DNA of 51,494 nucleotides, taken from Seonamhaeicola sediminis (GTDB lineage Bacteria > Bacteroidota > Bacteroidia > Flavobacteriales > Flavobacteriaceae). Where the stretch lies: the NCBI RefSeq assembly GCF_004358095.2, contig NZ_SMZJ02000013.1, positions 1 through 51,494 of the forward strand. Direction: 5' to 3'. Positions 33,485-42,556 of the stretch are shown one piece after another; position 1 is the stretch's first letter, and each line of letters opens with the position of its first letter. Position numbers and translations under genes: made by a program. The notes under the pieces were generated by a model. The model saw only the letters and a program-made list of their open reading frames with translations. It was not told the origin of the DNA and did no database searches.

Positions 33485-34585
33485 ATGAAAATTGGTGTTC
33501 CTATTGAAATCAAAAATAACGAGAATCGTGTTGGTATGACACCTTCAGGCGTGTTTGAATTAACTAAAAGAAACCATACTGTTTTTGTGCAAAAGGATGC
33601 CGGTTTTGGTAGCGGTTTTTTTAATCAGGATTATATAAAAGCAGGCGCAACCATACTTGATACTATTGAGGATGTATATGCTGCTGCCGAAATGATTATT
33701 AAAGTTAAGGAACCCATTGAAAAGGAATACACTTTAATAAAATCACACCATACAGTATTTACTTACTTTCATTTTGCTTCAAGCGAAGCTTTAACGAAGG
33801 CTATGATTAAAAGTAAAGCAGTTTGTATTGCATATGAAACTGTAGAGGCTGAAGATGGATCTTTACCCTTGTTAATTCCAATGTCTGAAGTAGCTGGAAG
33901 GATGTCTATTCAACAAGGGGCTAAATACTTAGAAAAACCCATAAAGGGTCGGGGTATTCTTTTAGGCGGCGTGCCTGGGGTGCCACCGGCAAAAGTCTTG
34001 GTTTTAGGAGCTGGCGTTGTTGGATATCAAGCAGCTAAAATGGCTGCTGGTTTAGGTGCTTATGTTATTATAATGGACATTAATATGAAGGCTTTGCGCT
34101 ATGTAAGTGACTCCATGCCCAATAATGTTATCAGTGAATTTTCTAGTGAGTATAATATAAGAAAGCATATAAAAGATGCCGATTTAATTATAGGTGGTGT
34201 ATTGATTAAGGGAGCCAAAGCCCCTAAATTAATAACTAAGGACATGCTAAAAGAGATGCGACCAGGAACAGTTATTGTTGATGTAGCTGTTGACCAAGGA
34301 GGGTGTTTTGAAACTACGCGACCAACAACCCATCAAGAGCCAACCTATATTATTGATGATGTGGTACATTACTCTGTTGCCAATATGCCAGGGGCTGTTC
34401 CTTACACCTCTACTATGGCTTTAACTAACGTAACATTACCATATGTTATAAAATTGGCTAATGAAGGATGGGAAAAAGCTTGCGAAAACAATGCGCCTCT
34501 AGGAAGAGGCTTAAATATTGTAAAAGGAAAAATTGTATATAAAGAAATTGCCGAAGCCTTCGATTTGGAATTTGAAATGGCTTAG
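33485..34585 (+). CDS. ald: Alanine dehydrogenase
   Basis: A 366-residue enzyme interconverting L-alanine and pyruvate with NAD. N-terminal signature IGVPIEIKNNENRVGMTPSG near 3-22 and the NAD-binding glycine loop VLVLGAGVVGYQAAKMAAGLGA near 171-192. YSVANMPGAVPYTST lies near 298-312. Length is slightly under the usual 370. It has its own promoter and terminator. Confidence 0.95.
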   Translation: MKIGVPIEIKNNENRVGMTPSGVFELTKRNHTVFVQKDAGFGSGFFNQDYIKAGATILDTIEDVYAAAEMIIKVKEPIEKEYTLIKSHHTVFTYFHFASSEALTKAMIKSKAVCIAYETVEAEDGSLPLLIPMSEVAGRMSIQQGAKYLEKPIKGRGILLGGVPGVPPAKVLVLGAGVVGYQAAKMAAGLGAYVIIMDINMKALRYVSDSMPNNVISEFSSEYNIRKHIKDADLIIGGVLIKGAKAPKLITKDMLKEMRPGTVIVDVAVDQGGCFETTRPTTHQEPTYIIDDVVHYSVANMPGAVPYTSTMALTNVTLPYVIKLANEGWEKACENNAPLGRGLNIVKGKIVYKEIAEAFDLEFEMA

Positions 34586-34611
34586 GTAGTAGTTGAGTAG
34601 ATTAATAGCTA

Positions 34612-34648
34612 AAAGACTCTGGTAATTTATTTATCAGAGTCTTTTTTT
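34612..34648 (+). terminator. Intrinsic terminator of ald
   Basis: AAAGACTCTG and CAGAGTCTTT pair around a 13-nt AT-rich loop, followed by a run of T. Confidence 0.85.
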
Positions 34649-34664
34649 GTTATAAGAAATTGGG

Positions 34665-34750
34665 GCTGTCTGGACAAACGGGGGTCGAGACCTAAATTAT
34701 GATATCTAATTTTGAAAACCTCTCGACTAAGTTCGAGGTGACAGCGCAGG
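34665..34750. repeat. Intergenic palindromic repeat
   Basis: CTGTC...GGTCGAGA on the left pairs with TCTCGACT...GACAG on the right. CTCGA and TTCGAG also form an inner pairing. It shares TCGAG and GTGACA pieces with the repeat at 32846-32980, suggesting related mobile or processed elements. No ORF. Confidence 0.5.
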
Positions 34751-34867
34751 ATAAACTTCACAAGTTAAAATTTGTTAAATGATTATTTTTTTAATCTGAC
34801 AAAGTTTCAAAAGTTATAACATGGTGCAATTATTGCTATATTTACTTTGTAATTAAAAATTGAAAGT

Positions 34868-35560
34868 ATGATTGGATATTATATACTAATTGGAGGTATA
34901 GCCATAGTAAGTTGGGCGGTGAGTAATACATTAAAACGAAAGTTTGATAAGTATTCAAAAACACCATTACGAAATGGTATGAGTGGTGCAGAAATAGCAC
35001 AAAAAATGCTAACGGACCATGGAATTTATGATGTAGAGGTTATTTCAACCCCCGGAAAATTAACAGACCACTATAACCCAAAGAATAAAACAGTTAACTT
35101 AAGTGAAGCTGTGTATCATCAACGTAATGCTGCAGCGGCAGCAGTAGCTGCACATGAGTGTGGTCATGCTGTGCAACATGCACAAGCTTATAGTTGGTTA
35201 CAAATGCGTTCTACCTTAGTTCCTGTGGTGAGCGTAAGCTCAGGAATGTCACAGTGGTTAATTATTGGAGGTCTAGTTCTAGGTGGAGCTGCCGGATTAG
35301 GTTTAGGCTGGTGGGTTGCCGTAGCTGGATTGGTTATGATGGGGTTTGCAACATTGTTCAGCTTTATCACCCTCCCAGTTGAGTATGATGCTAGTAACAG
35401 AGCATTGGCTTGGTTAAAAAACAAAAACATGGTGTCTCAAGAAGAATATAAAGGTTCTGAAGAGGCACTTAAATGGGCTGCTAGAACGTATTTAGTAGCT
35501 GCCATTGGGGCACTAGCAAACTTGTTATATTGGGCGCTTCAAGTTTTTGGAAGAGATTAA
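34868..35560 (+). CDS. Membrane zinc metallopeptidase (YugP type)
   Basis: 230 residues. The zinc site HECGH is at 96-100, in the middle of a region that packs against membrane helices (N-terminal helix at 3-20, pair at about 130-170, C-terminal helix near 208-225). The DYNP-like segment TDHYNPKNKTVNLSEAVYH precedes the site, as in the neutral zinc metallopeptidase-2 family. Bacillus YugP is a homologue of unknown substrate. Single gene followed by a terminator. Confidence 0.92.
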   Translation: MIGYYILIGGIAIVSWAVSNTLKRKFDKYSKTPLRNGMSGAEIAQKMLTDHGIYDVEVISTPGKLTDHYNPKNKTVNLSEAVYHQRNAAAAAVAAHECGHAVQHAQAYSWLQMRSTLVPVVSVSSGMSQWLIIGGLVLGGAAGLGLGWWVAVAGLVMMGFATLFSFITLPVEYDASNRALAWLKNKNMVSQEEYKGSEEALKWAARTYLVAAIGALANLLYWALQVFGRD

Positions 35561-35581
35561 TTTTTACAAATGATATTACCT

Positions 35582-35610
35582 AAAAAGCTCTGAAGTTTCA
35601 GGGCTTTTTT
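35582..35610 (+). terminator. Intrinsic terminator after the zinc metallopeptidase
   Basis: AAAAAGCTCTGAA and TTCAGGGCTTTTT pair with a G-U; a T-run follows. Confidence 0.85.
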
Positions 35611-35636
35611 GTTTATTTAGGCAACATTTTCATTTT

Positions 35637-37406
35637 ATGAATAATCCATTAGAATATTATAAAAAACACCTTGAAGAGTATCAAGATAAGGCTAAAACTT
35701 GTCTTAGAAGAATGACAACTTTAAGCTTGTTACGCTTGTTGGTTTTTGGATTAACAGTTTTTGGTATTTATCTAAGCTTCAACATTTGGCAGCTCGCAGT
35801 AGCCATAGCAATTGTTGGTGCTGTAGTGTTTGTGAGGTTACTGTCTAGATATACCGATATTAAACAAAAAAAAGCCTTTAACGAGGCACTTGTTAAAATA
35901 AATGAAGACGAACTAAAAATAGTTACTGGTGATTTTCATGATAGAGATAAAGGCTTACAGTTTCAAGACCCTAATCATTTTTACAGTTTAGATATTGATT
36001 TGTTTGGAAGAGGTTCCTTTTTTCAATTTATAAACCGAACCAATATAAAGGAAGGCTCAGAAACATTAGCTAATCTTTTAAAAGCCAATAATATTGAAGA
36101 TATCCCCAGAAGGCAAAAAGCTATAAAAGAACTTTCTGGTAAACCTAAATGGCGCCAACATTATTTAGCTACGGCTAGTTTGGTTCAGATAGAGACACCT
36201 GCCAAAGAGATTGTAAGTTGGTTGAAAAATTACCAAATATTTTTACCAAAAATGATGCAATGGTTGCCTATTGCTTTTACCATTGCCACTATTATTTTAC
36301 TTGGGTTAATTTTAACCAATTTTATAGATATCTCCTTTATTGGATATTGGTTGTTAGTCGGATTAGTCATTACAGGGCGCTATGTTAAAAAGATAAATTT
36401 ATTGTCTATTCATACTGATAAGGTTAAGGATACTTTTAGGCAATATGCCCAATTATTAAAGTTGATTGAAGAAGAGAATTTCTCGTCAGCACTTTTAATA
36501 GAAAAACAGTGTCAAATTAAATCTGAAACTAAAGAAGCTTCCACTATTTTTAAAGAACTTTCTAGAGCCTTAGATGCACTCGATAACAGAAATAATATCA
36601 TAGGTGCTATTTTTGGCAATGGTTATTTTTTAACTGACATTAAAAACAGCTATTGGATAGAGAAATGGATTGAGAATTATGCCGATAAAGTAGAGGATTG
36701 GTTTGAAGTAGTGTCGTTTTTCGATGCTTATAATTCATTAGCAAACTATGCCTATAATCATCCAGAATTTATTTATCCTGAAATTTTGGATAACGATTCA
36801 GTTATCAATGCTAAAAATTTAGGACATCCACTATTAGATAAAACCAAACGTATAGACAGCGATTTAAAAATTGACAACGAACAATTCTTTATAGTTACCG
36901 GCGCTAATATGGCAGGTAAAAGTACTTTTTTAAGAACGGTGTCTCTACATATTGTAATGGCCAATGTAGGGCTGCCAATTTGTACCAAAGAAAGTCAATA
37001 TTCTCCCGTTAAACTAATAACAAGTATGCGAACTACAGATTCTTTAACCGATGATAGTTCGTATTTTTTTTCAGAATTAACACGCCTGAAATTTATAGTA
37101 GATACCATTGCTAAAGAACCTTATTTTATTGTCTTAGATGAAATTTTAAAAGGCACTAATAGCACAGATAAAGCTATAGGTTCTAAGAAATTTGTTGAGA
37201 AGCTAGTAGCATCAAATGCTACAGGTATTATAGCTACGCATGATTTGAGTTTGTGTGAGATTGAAGATGAATTAGAAGATGTAAAGAACTATTATTTTGA
37301 TGCTGAAATTATTAATGACGAACTCCATTTTGATTATAGATTGAAAAAAGGGATTTGCCAAAATATGAATGCATCCTTTCTACTTAAAAAGATGGATATT
37401 GTTTAG
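35637..37406 (+). CDS. Membrane-anchored MutS-like ATPase
   Basis: 589 residues. The C-terminal third is a clear MutS ABC ATPase: Walker A GANMAGKSTF near 423-432, then the MutS-type block SMRTTDSLTDDSSYFFSEL, Walker B FIVLDEILKGTNS near 499-511, and a following ATHDLSL. Unlike repair MutS, the N-terminus lacks the mismatch-reading FxE domain. It carries hydrophobic helices at about 28-48, 50-67 and a pair at about 210-245, so it should sit in the inner membrane. A role outside mismatch repair is likely; no specific function is known to me. The lhgO gene follows 22 bp later. Confidence 0.88.
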   Translation: MNNPLEYYKKHLEEYQDKAKTCLRRMTTLSLLRLLVFGLTVFGIYLSFNIWQLAVAIAIVGAVVFVRLLSRYTDIKQKKAFNEALVKINEDELKIVTGDFHDRDKGLQFQDPNHFYSLDIDLFGRGSFFQFINRTNIKEGSETLANLLKANNIEDIPRRQKAIKELSGKPKWRQHYLATASLVQIETPAKEIVSWLKNYQIFLPKMMQWLPIAFTIATIILLGLILTNFIDISFIGYWLLVGLVITGRYVKKINLLSIHTDKVKDTFRQYAQLLKLIEEENFSSALLIEKQCQIKSETKEASTIFKELSRALDALDNRNNIIGAIFGNGYFLTDIKNSYWIEKWIENYADKVEDWFEVVSFFDAYNSLANYAYNHPEFIYPEILDNDSVINAKNLGHPLLDKTKRIDSDLKIDNEQFFIVTGANMAGKSTFLRTVSLHIVMANVGLPICTKESQYSPVKLITSMRTTDSLTDDSSYFFSELTRLKFIVDTIAKEPYFIVLDEILKGTNSTDKAIGSKKFVEKLVASNATGIIATHDLSLCEIEDELEDVKNYYFDAEIINDELHFDYRLKKGICQNMNASFLLKKMDIV

Positions 37407-37428
37407 TTAATATTGTAAATTTCTTATT

Positions 37429-38652
37429 TTGAAAGAGCAAAAGGTATATAATGTTACAATCGTTGGCGGAGGCATTGTTGGTGTTGCTTCGGCATATAAA
37501 CTGCAGTTAAAATATCCATCCTTAAAAATATTGCTTATTGAAAAAGAAAATGAGTTAGCGGCACACCAAACAGGCAATAATTCTGGAGTCATTCATTCAG
37601 GGTTGTACTATAAACCGGGTTCTGCCAAAGCTAAGAATTGTGTAGACGGTAGACATCAACTGGTGGCCTTTGCAAAAAAACATAAAGTAAAACATGATGT
37701 TTGTGGTAAAGTGGTGGCTGCAGTTGATAAAAGCGAATTGCTTTTTTTAGATAAAATTTTTAATAACGGCTTAGCTAATAATACAGAAGGCATTGAAAAA
37801 ATAAATGGCAACCAATTAAAAGACATTGAGCCCTCTGTTGAAAGTATTGCTGGTATTTGGGTACCTTGTACAGGAATCATAGATTTTAAAGGCGCCACTA
37901 ATACTATGGCAGATTTGTTAAAAGCCAAACAACCAGAGAGTGATATTATTTTAGGTGAAGAAGTTATAGCTTACAAACATGATGGTGAGACAACCAAAGT
38001 CATGACTTCTAAAAATACATATACTACAAAACACATGATTTTTTGCGGTGGCTTACAAGCAGACCGATTAGCAAAAAAAGATAATGTTAGTTTAAAAGAA
38101 CGGGTTGTAAGCTTTAGGGGAGATTATTATAATTTAACTGATGACGCTAAATCTAAGGTAAGAAACTTGATTTACCCTGTACCTAATCCAGCGTTTCCTT
38201 TTTTAGGGGTGCATTTTACTAGAATGGTAAATGGCGATGTAGAATGTGGGCCAAATGCTGTCTTAACTTTTAAGCGGGAAGGTTACGGTAAAACCGATTT
38301 TAATTTTAAAGATACGCTAAATGCTTTATCTTACTCAGGAACCTGGAACTTACTCAAAAATCACACAAGTTTTGCTATTAATGAATACCGAAGAGCCTTT
38401 TCAAAAAGGAGGTTTTTAAAAACCTTACAAAGACTAATTCCGTCTTTAACCATGAATGATATAGAACCCGGAAGAGCAGGTGTTAGAGCCATGTTGTTAA
38501 AAGAAGATGGTTCTATGCAAGACGATTTTAGAATAGAATATAAAGATAAAAGTATTCACGTGCTTAATGCCCCCTCTCCTGCTGCAACTGCTTGTTTAGC
38601 TATTGGAGATAGGATTTGCGAAATGGCTACAAATTATTTTGGTTTAGAGTAA
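37429..38652 (+). CDS. lhgO: L-2-hydroxyglutarate oxidase
   Basis: A 407-residue FAD-dependent enzyme that oxidises L-2-hydroxyglutarate to alpha-ketoglutarate. The Rossmann motif TIVGGGIVGVASAYKL is near 9-24, then NNSGVIHSGLYYKPGSAKA near 50-68, and the C-terminal FAD contact is near 388. The gene appears to start with TTG: no in-frame ATG or GTG lies between the upstream stop and the FAD motif, and the ATG at 37450 is out of frame. It lies closely behind the MutS-like gene. Confidence 0.92.
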   Translation: MKEQKVYNVTIVGGGIVGVASAYKLQLKYPSLKILLIEKENELAAHQTGNNSGVIHSGLYYKPGSAKAKNCVDGRHQLVAFAKKHKVKHDVCGKVVAAVDKSELLFLDKIFNNGLANNTEGIEKINGNQLKDIEPSVESIAGIWVPCTGIIDFKGATNTMADLLKAKQPESDIILGEEVIAYKHDGETTKVMTSKNTYTTKHMIFCGGLQADRLAKKDNVSLKERVVSFRGDYYNLTDDAKSKVRNLIYPVPNPAFPFLGVHFTRMVNGDVECGPNAVLTFKREGYGKTDFNFKDTLNALSYSGTWNLLKNHTSFAINEYRRAFSKRRFLKTLQRLIPSLTMNDIEPGRAGVRAMLLKEDGSMQDDFRIEYKDKSIHVLNAPSPAATACLAIGDRICEMATNYFGLE

Positions 38653-38679
38653 AAATTAACTCTATAGTGATATAAAAAT

Positions 38680-39123
38680 CTATACCTTTTTAATCACATT
38701 GGTAACAATACCCCAAATAACAAAGCTGTTTTCTGATGTTACTTTAATTACAGGATAATCTGGGTTTTCTGGCTGTAGCCAAACTTCATTGTTTTGAACT
38801 TTTAGTCTTTTTACGGTAAACTCACCATCTAAAAAGCATACAGCAATTTTATTGTTTTCAGGTTCAAGGCTTCTATCTATTACCAACAAATCATGATCAT
38901 CCAACCCTGCTCCAATCATAGATTGTCCACTTACACGAGCAAAAAATGTAGCTTCTTTATTTTTAATAAGTTCTCTGTCTAATGACAACCGCTGTTCTTT
39001 AAAATCTTCGGCAGGAGACGGGAATCCTGCTGAAATTCCGGCATCGAAAAATAAAGCTCCAAGTGAGTCGTTTGCGTCCTCGGGCGTAAAAAATGTTAAG
39101 TTTTCAGATTTGTGTAGTATCAT
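38680..39123 (-). CDS. umuD: UmuD-like S24 self-cleaving protease
   Basis: 147 residues of the LexA/UmuD family. A likely cleavage site A32-G33 (SAG) and the Ser-Lys dyad Ser68 (GQSMIGAG) and Lys105 (FTVKRLKV) are intact. The processed form is expected to join UmuC as the accessory subunit of translesion polymerase V. There is no DNA-binding domain, so it is not LexA. It overlaps the end of umuC by 4 nt (ATGA) and is downstream of it, the reverse of the E. coli umuDC order. Confidence 0.93.
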   Translation of the reverse strand: MILHKSENLTFFTPEDANDSLGALFFDAGISAGFPSPAEDFKEQRLSLDRELIKNKEATFFARVSGQSMIGAGLDDHDLLVIDRSLEPENNKIAVCFLDGEFTVKRLKVQNNEVWLQPENPDYPVIKVTSENSFVIWGIVTNVIKKV

Positions 39124-40376
39124 TTTACTTTAATAATATCATTAATGTTTGTAGTATATCTGGGTGATAAGCGTTCTTGTCGCATTTTCCAGGTGCGTTC
39201 TAGGTCTTGATTGGCTATTTTAATTTTATAATCGCCATATTTAGTGTTTAGTTTATCGATAGATTTCATTAAAGGTTGGTGTTTGGGGTTTTCTTTTTCG
39301 AATATATTAAGCTGAAAATTGTCAGTTGGCACCAAACCAGACACTACAACACCTGCTCTTTTATATTTAATGCCCTTTTTGAAAATAGAACTTACTGCTT
39401 TAATAGCCTCATTACCAATAACCAACGATGAATTAGTAGGATATGGTAAATTAACTACGGTACTACCACGGTGTTGTTCTAAATCTTTTTTATGCCTATC
39501 ACTGCTTAGCATCACATAAATAACATAACAGCTTGAGCCTTGTTTGCGTAATTTTTCAGCGCAATTTGAAGCAAAAGTTGAAATGCGTTCTTTTATATAA
39601 TTTAAATCATCATAGGTATAATCAAAACTACGCGTGGTGGCAATAGCCCGTTTGGTTTTTATTTCGTCTAGCTTTAATGTTGGAATACCTTCCAAATCTT
39701 TTTTTAGTTTAAAACCTGTTGTACCAAAGCTTTTTCGTACCCAGGTGTCCGATAGGTTTACAAAATCAATGGCCTTCACGCACCCCCTAGCTTTTAAACG
39801 TTTTTGTAATCCTCTGCCAATACCCCAAACATCTTCCAATTTAATCCATTGTAAAGCTTTCAGGCGCTTTTCTTCAGAATCAATCACATAAACCCCTTTT
39901 GTTTCTTTCGGAAATTTACGTGCTATTTTATTGGCTACTTTACTAAGCGCTTTAGTAGGAGCAATACCAACACAGGTAGGTATCCCAGTCCATTTTAAAA
40001 TACGTTGTCGCATTAGGATTCCGTAGTCATCAAAATTAAGATAATCAAGGCCTTTAAATGCAACAAAAGCTTCATCAATACTATACACTTCAACGTCAGG
40101 TGTGAATTGTTCTAGTATTTTCATCACCCGATTGCTCATATCTCCGTAGAGCGGGTAATTAGAAGAAAGCACATAAATATTGTTTGCCTTACAGAAACTG
40201 TCCCATTTAAAAATAGGTGCTCCCATAGGTAAATTTAGTGCTTTAGCTTCGTCACTTCGTGAGATAACACAGCCGTCGTTATTTGAAAGAATAGCGACAG
40301 GTTTTCCTTGTAAATTAGGGTTAAATACACGTTCGCAAGAAGCATAGAAATTATTACAATCTACTAGTGCAAACAT
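39120..40376 (-). CDS. umuC: DNA polymerase V subunit UmuC (Y-family)
   Basis: A 418-residue error-prone translesion polymerase. The catalytic carboxylates are visible: D6 in FALVDCNNFYASCERVF, and D101/E102 in VYSIDEAFVAF. The helix-hairpin-helix region VWGIGRGLQKRLKARG is near 184-199 and the little-finger domain is C-terminal. Length matches UmuC. The minus-strand promoter has TATCTTTA (40383-40390), almost touching the start, so the leader is very short. No LexA site could be named. Confidence 0.95.
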   Translation of the reverse strand: MFALVDCNNFYASCERVFNPNLQGKPVAILSNNDGCVISRSDEAKALNLPMGAPIFKWDSFCKANNIYVLSSNYPLYGDMSNRVMKILEQFTPDVEVYSIDEAFVAFKGLDYLNFDDYGILMRQRILKWTGIPTCVGIAPTKALSKVANKIARKFPKETKGVYVIDSEEKRLKALQWIKLEDVWGIGRGLQKRLKARGCVKAIDFVNLSDTWVRKSFGTTGFKLKKDLEGIPTLKLDEIKTKRAIATTRSFDYTYDDLNYIKERISTFASNCAEKLRKQGSSCYVIYVMLSSDRHKKDLEQHRGSTVVNLPYPTNSSLVIGNEAIKAVSSIFKKGIKYKRAGVVVSGLVPTDNFQLNIFEKENPKHQPLMKSIDKLNTKYGDYKIKIANQDLERTWKMRQERLSPRYTTNINDIIKVK

Positions 40377-40523
40377 ACCTTGTAAAGATACAAGAAAATG
40401 ATGTGAAAACGAATAGGTTTTCTATTTCATAAAACAACAAACAGATTCTATTAACTAAAACAAACGATGTTTAAAGAAGTTCTGTTAGATTCTAGATTAC
40501 TGATTAAATTGATACATAAACTT

Positions 40524-41846
40524 TTAAAAAGTAACCCCTTCAATAGTTTTAAAATTTAAAATGGCTTTACTATCAGAAAGTAAAGACACGTAATGACAAA
40601 CTGCCAATAATCGGTTGTATAAACTTTCATTATTAAAATCAATCGTTTTTGGCAATCGCTCTAAAATCAGCACATCATAATTAGAAGCTTTTCCTTCAAA
40701 ACTATTATTTACGGCATTGGTGTAAACTCCTAACAGTTTATTAATAATTTGGTAGCCTGCAATTTCTTTATCAATGACTTCTTCTGATTGATAAATTTTA
40801 TCAATGCTAATTTTTATAATGTCTTTAATTTGAGCCTCATATTTACTTTTATCTAACAGCGCACAATCAAAAGTACCGTTTAAAATAGCTTCTTCATTTG
40901 TCATAAAAATATCTACAGATTCATCAATAAGAGTTCCAATAGCTAGGGCTCTCAAATAGCCAATGCGTTCTTGTTTGCTGGATAAATTGTAATAATTTTT
41001 AGGAATAATGGTGTTACGTATAATTTTAGATAAATACTCTAGAGCAAACTCCTCTTCAATAAGTCCGAGGTTAATACCGTCTTCGAAATCTATGATGGTA
41101 TAGCAGATATCATCAGCCGCCTCTACCAAAAAAGTTAAAGGGTGACGTGAATAACTAATATTTGATTTGCTTCGCTGTAAAAGCCCTAAATCTTTGGCTA
41201 CATTGTTAAATAAGTCTTTTTCAGATTGAAAAAAACCGTATTTCTTATCGGCAATATGAGACGATGGTTTTTTAGGTAGTGATTCTTTAGGGTACTTCAT
41301 GAAAGCACCTAAAGTAGCATAACTTAATCTAAGATTCTTTTGGGTTATAATTTTAAATCCGTTAGCGTTACCCTCAAAATCACATAAATCCTGATACTCT
41401 TTATCTGTTAATTGATTTTTGTATTTAGAACCTCCTCCTGTTTTAAAAAATTCGCCAATAGCCTTTTCTCCAGAATGACCAAATGGTGGGTTTCCTATAT
41501 CATGAGCTAAAGCTGCTGCGGCCACAATAGCTCCAAAATCGTTTACTTGATATCCATGCACTTCTTTTAAGTGCGGATATTTTTCTAGTAATTTCTTCCC
41601 TACTTTTCGGCCTAAAGAGCGCCCTACAACACTCACCTCTAAACTATGCGTTAAACGCGTATGCACAAAATCTGTTTGAGAAAGTGGGATGACTTGGGTT
41701 TTATCCTGTAGGCTTCTAAACTCTGTTGAAAAAATAATTCTATCATAATCAACTTCAAAACCTACTCGAGTTTCATCTTGCTCTTTTCGTAACCGTTTAT
41801 TGGTATCGCCAGAGCGTTTTAAGGAGAGTAATTGTTCCCAATTCAT
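40524..41846 (-). CDS. dgt: Deoxyguanosinetriphosphate triphosphohydrolase
   Basis: A 440-residue HD-domain enzyme that hydrolyses dGTP to deoxyguanosine and triphosphate. HD signature residues: TRLTHSLEV near 64-72, AHDIGNPPFGHSGE near 114-127, and a later D in AADDICYTIIDFEDG near 236-250. Size matches the long Bacteroidetes form. Its neighbour is the umuC-umuD pair, also nucleotide/DNA metabolism. The divergent phosphate-locus promoter lies directly upstream. Confidence 0.95.
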   Translation of the reverse strand: MNWEQLLSLKRSGDTNKRLRKEQDETRVGFEVDYDRIIFSTEFRSLQDKTQVIPLSQTDFVHTRLTHSLEVSVVGRSLGRKVGKKLLEKYPHLKEVHGYQVNDFGAIVAAAALAHDIGNPPFGHSGEKAIGEFFKTGGGSKYKNQLTDKEYQDLCDFEGNANGFKIITQKNLRLSYATLGAFMKYPKESLPKKPSSHIADKKYGFFQSEKDLFNNVAKDLGLLQRSKSNISYSRHPLTFLVEAADDICYTIIDFEDGINLGLIEEEFALEYLSKIIRNTIIPKNYYNLSSKQERIGYLRALAIGTLIDESVDIFMTNEEAILNGTFDCALLDKSKYEAQIKDIIKISIDKIYQSEEVIDKEIAGYQIINKLLGVYTNAVNNSFEGKASNYDVLILERLPKTIDFNNESLYNRLLAVCHYVSLLSDSKAILNFKTIEGVTF

Positions 41847-41907
41847 AGTTGTAATTTAAAGCCTTGGCAAGATAAATAAATTCAATAAAACGAAAACCAA
41901 AATTCTC

Positions 41908-41988
41908 TTAACATTAAAGTAACCTAAAAATGAAATAGCATTAACAATTTAGTAACATTAAAAACTGGATTATATCGGTTCTTTGCAG
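41908..41988 (+). promoter_or_regulatory. 11-bp-phased TAAC array and TTCTTTGCAG promoter (candidate PhoB-type)
   Basis: Tetramers TAAC at 41909, 41920, 41942 and 41953, with TGAA at 41931, give five units at exactly 11-bp steps. TTCTTTGCAG begins at 41979, 26 bp after the start of the last unit, and acts as a -7-like element 21 bp before the ATG. 11-bp direct repeats are the known layout of Pho boxes in E. coli and cyanobacteria. Assignment to PhoB is inference. Confidence 0.7.
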
Positions 41989-42008
41989 AAATAATTATCC
42001 GTTTTAAA

Positions 42009-42404
42009 ATGAAACAACTAATAGTATTATTTTTCATCCTTTTTTCAGCAAGCTTGTTTGCCCAAAATACAGGTTTAGTTGTTGGAAAGATATTGGATAA
42101 AGAAATGGATAACACTCCTTTAGCATTTGCAAATGTTTCTGTTAAAGGAAGCTCATTAAAAGCTACTTCTGACTTCTCGGGCATGTTTCTTCTAGAAAAC
42201 TTACAAGACGGAGAATATACCTTGGTTTGTAATTTTCCAGGGTATGAACCTAAGGAGATTAATATTGTAGTTGATTCTGCTGAACCCACCGAAATTAAGT
42301 TAGCTTTAGGTGCTTTTATGTTACCATCTCAAATGGAAACTGCCTCAATTGAGAGCCCTTCTGAAAAGAAAGCGCTTAAGCAAACCACTACTTCCCTAAA
42401 TTAA
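42009..42404 (+). CDS. Stand-alone carboxypeptidase-regulatory-like secreted protein
   Basis: 131 residues. A signal peptide at about 1-19 (SLFAQ) is followed by one CarboxypepD_reg-like beta domain at about 22-98 (VVGKILDKEMDNTPLAFANVSVKG, then SDFSGMFLLENLQDGEYTLVCNFPGY) and a polar tail. It strongly resembles the N-terminal extension of the TonB receptor at 44085 (AGNILDGEYNNEPMAFANVIVKG), yet has no plug or barrel. It has its own phased-repeat promoter and a terminator, so it is not a broken receptor piece read by accident. A partner role for that receptor is plausible. Confidence 0.8.
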   Translation: MKQLIVLFFILFSASLFAQNTGLVVGKILDKEMDNTPLAFANVSVKGSSLKATSDFSGMFLLENLQDGEYTLVCNFPGYEPKEINIVVDSAEPTEIKLALGAFMLPSQMETASIESPSEKKALKQTTTSLN

Positions 42405-42433
42405 GTTTAGTTTTTCCTAAATCAAATCATAGC

Positions 42434-42464
42434 ACTTTTTGGCAGTAACTAGCCAAAAAGTTTC
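42434..42464 (+). terminator. Terminator-like hairpin after the CarboxypepD-like gene
   Basis: ACTTTTTGGC (42434-42443) and GCCAAAAAGT (42452-42461) form a perfect 10-bp stem, followed by TTTC. Confidence 0.65.
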
Positions 42465-42556
42465 TATCCTCTAACTAGATGTTAAAAATTATTCGTTTTA
42501 AGAATATTTTTAATGTTAAGAAATTGTTTAGAACAGATTACATGAACTCTCATTTC

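Noticed and set aside
36773-36988. Minus-strand frames inside large genes, such as within the MutS-like gene
   Set aside because: They lie opposite well-supported genes, lack family resemblance, and look like codon-use shadows.
42009-42404. Truncated TonB receptor (pseudogene)
   Set aside because: The frame is complete, with signal peptide, promoter and terminator, and there is no plug or barrel remnant downstream.
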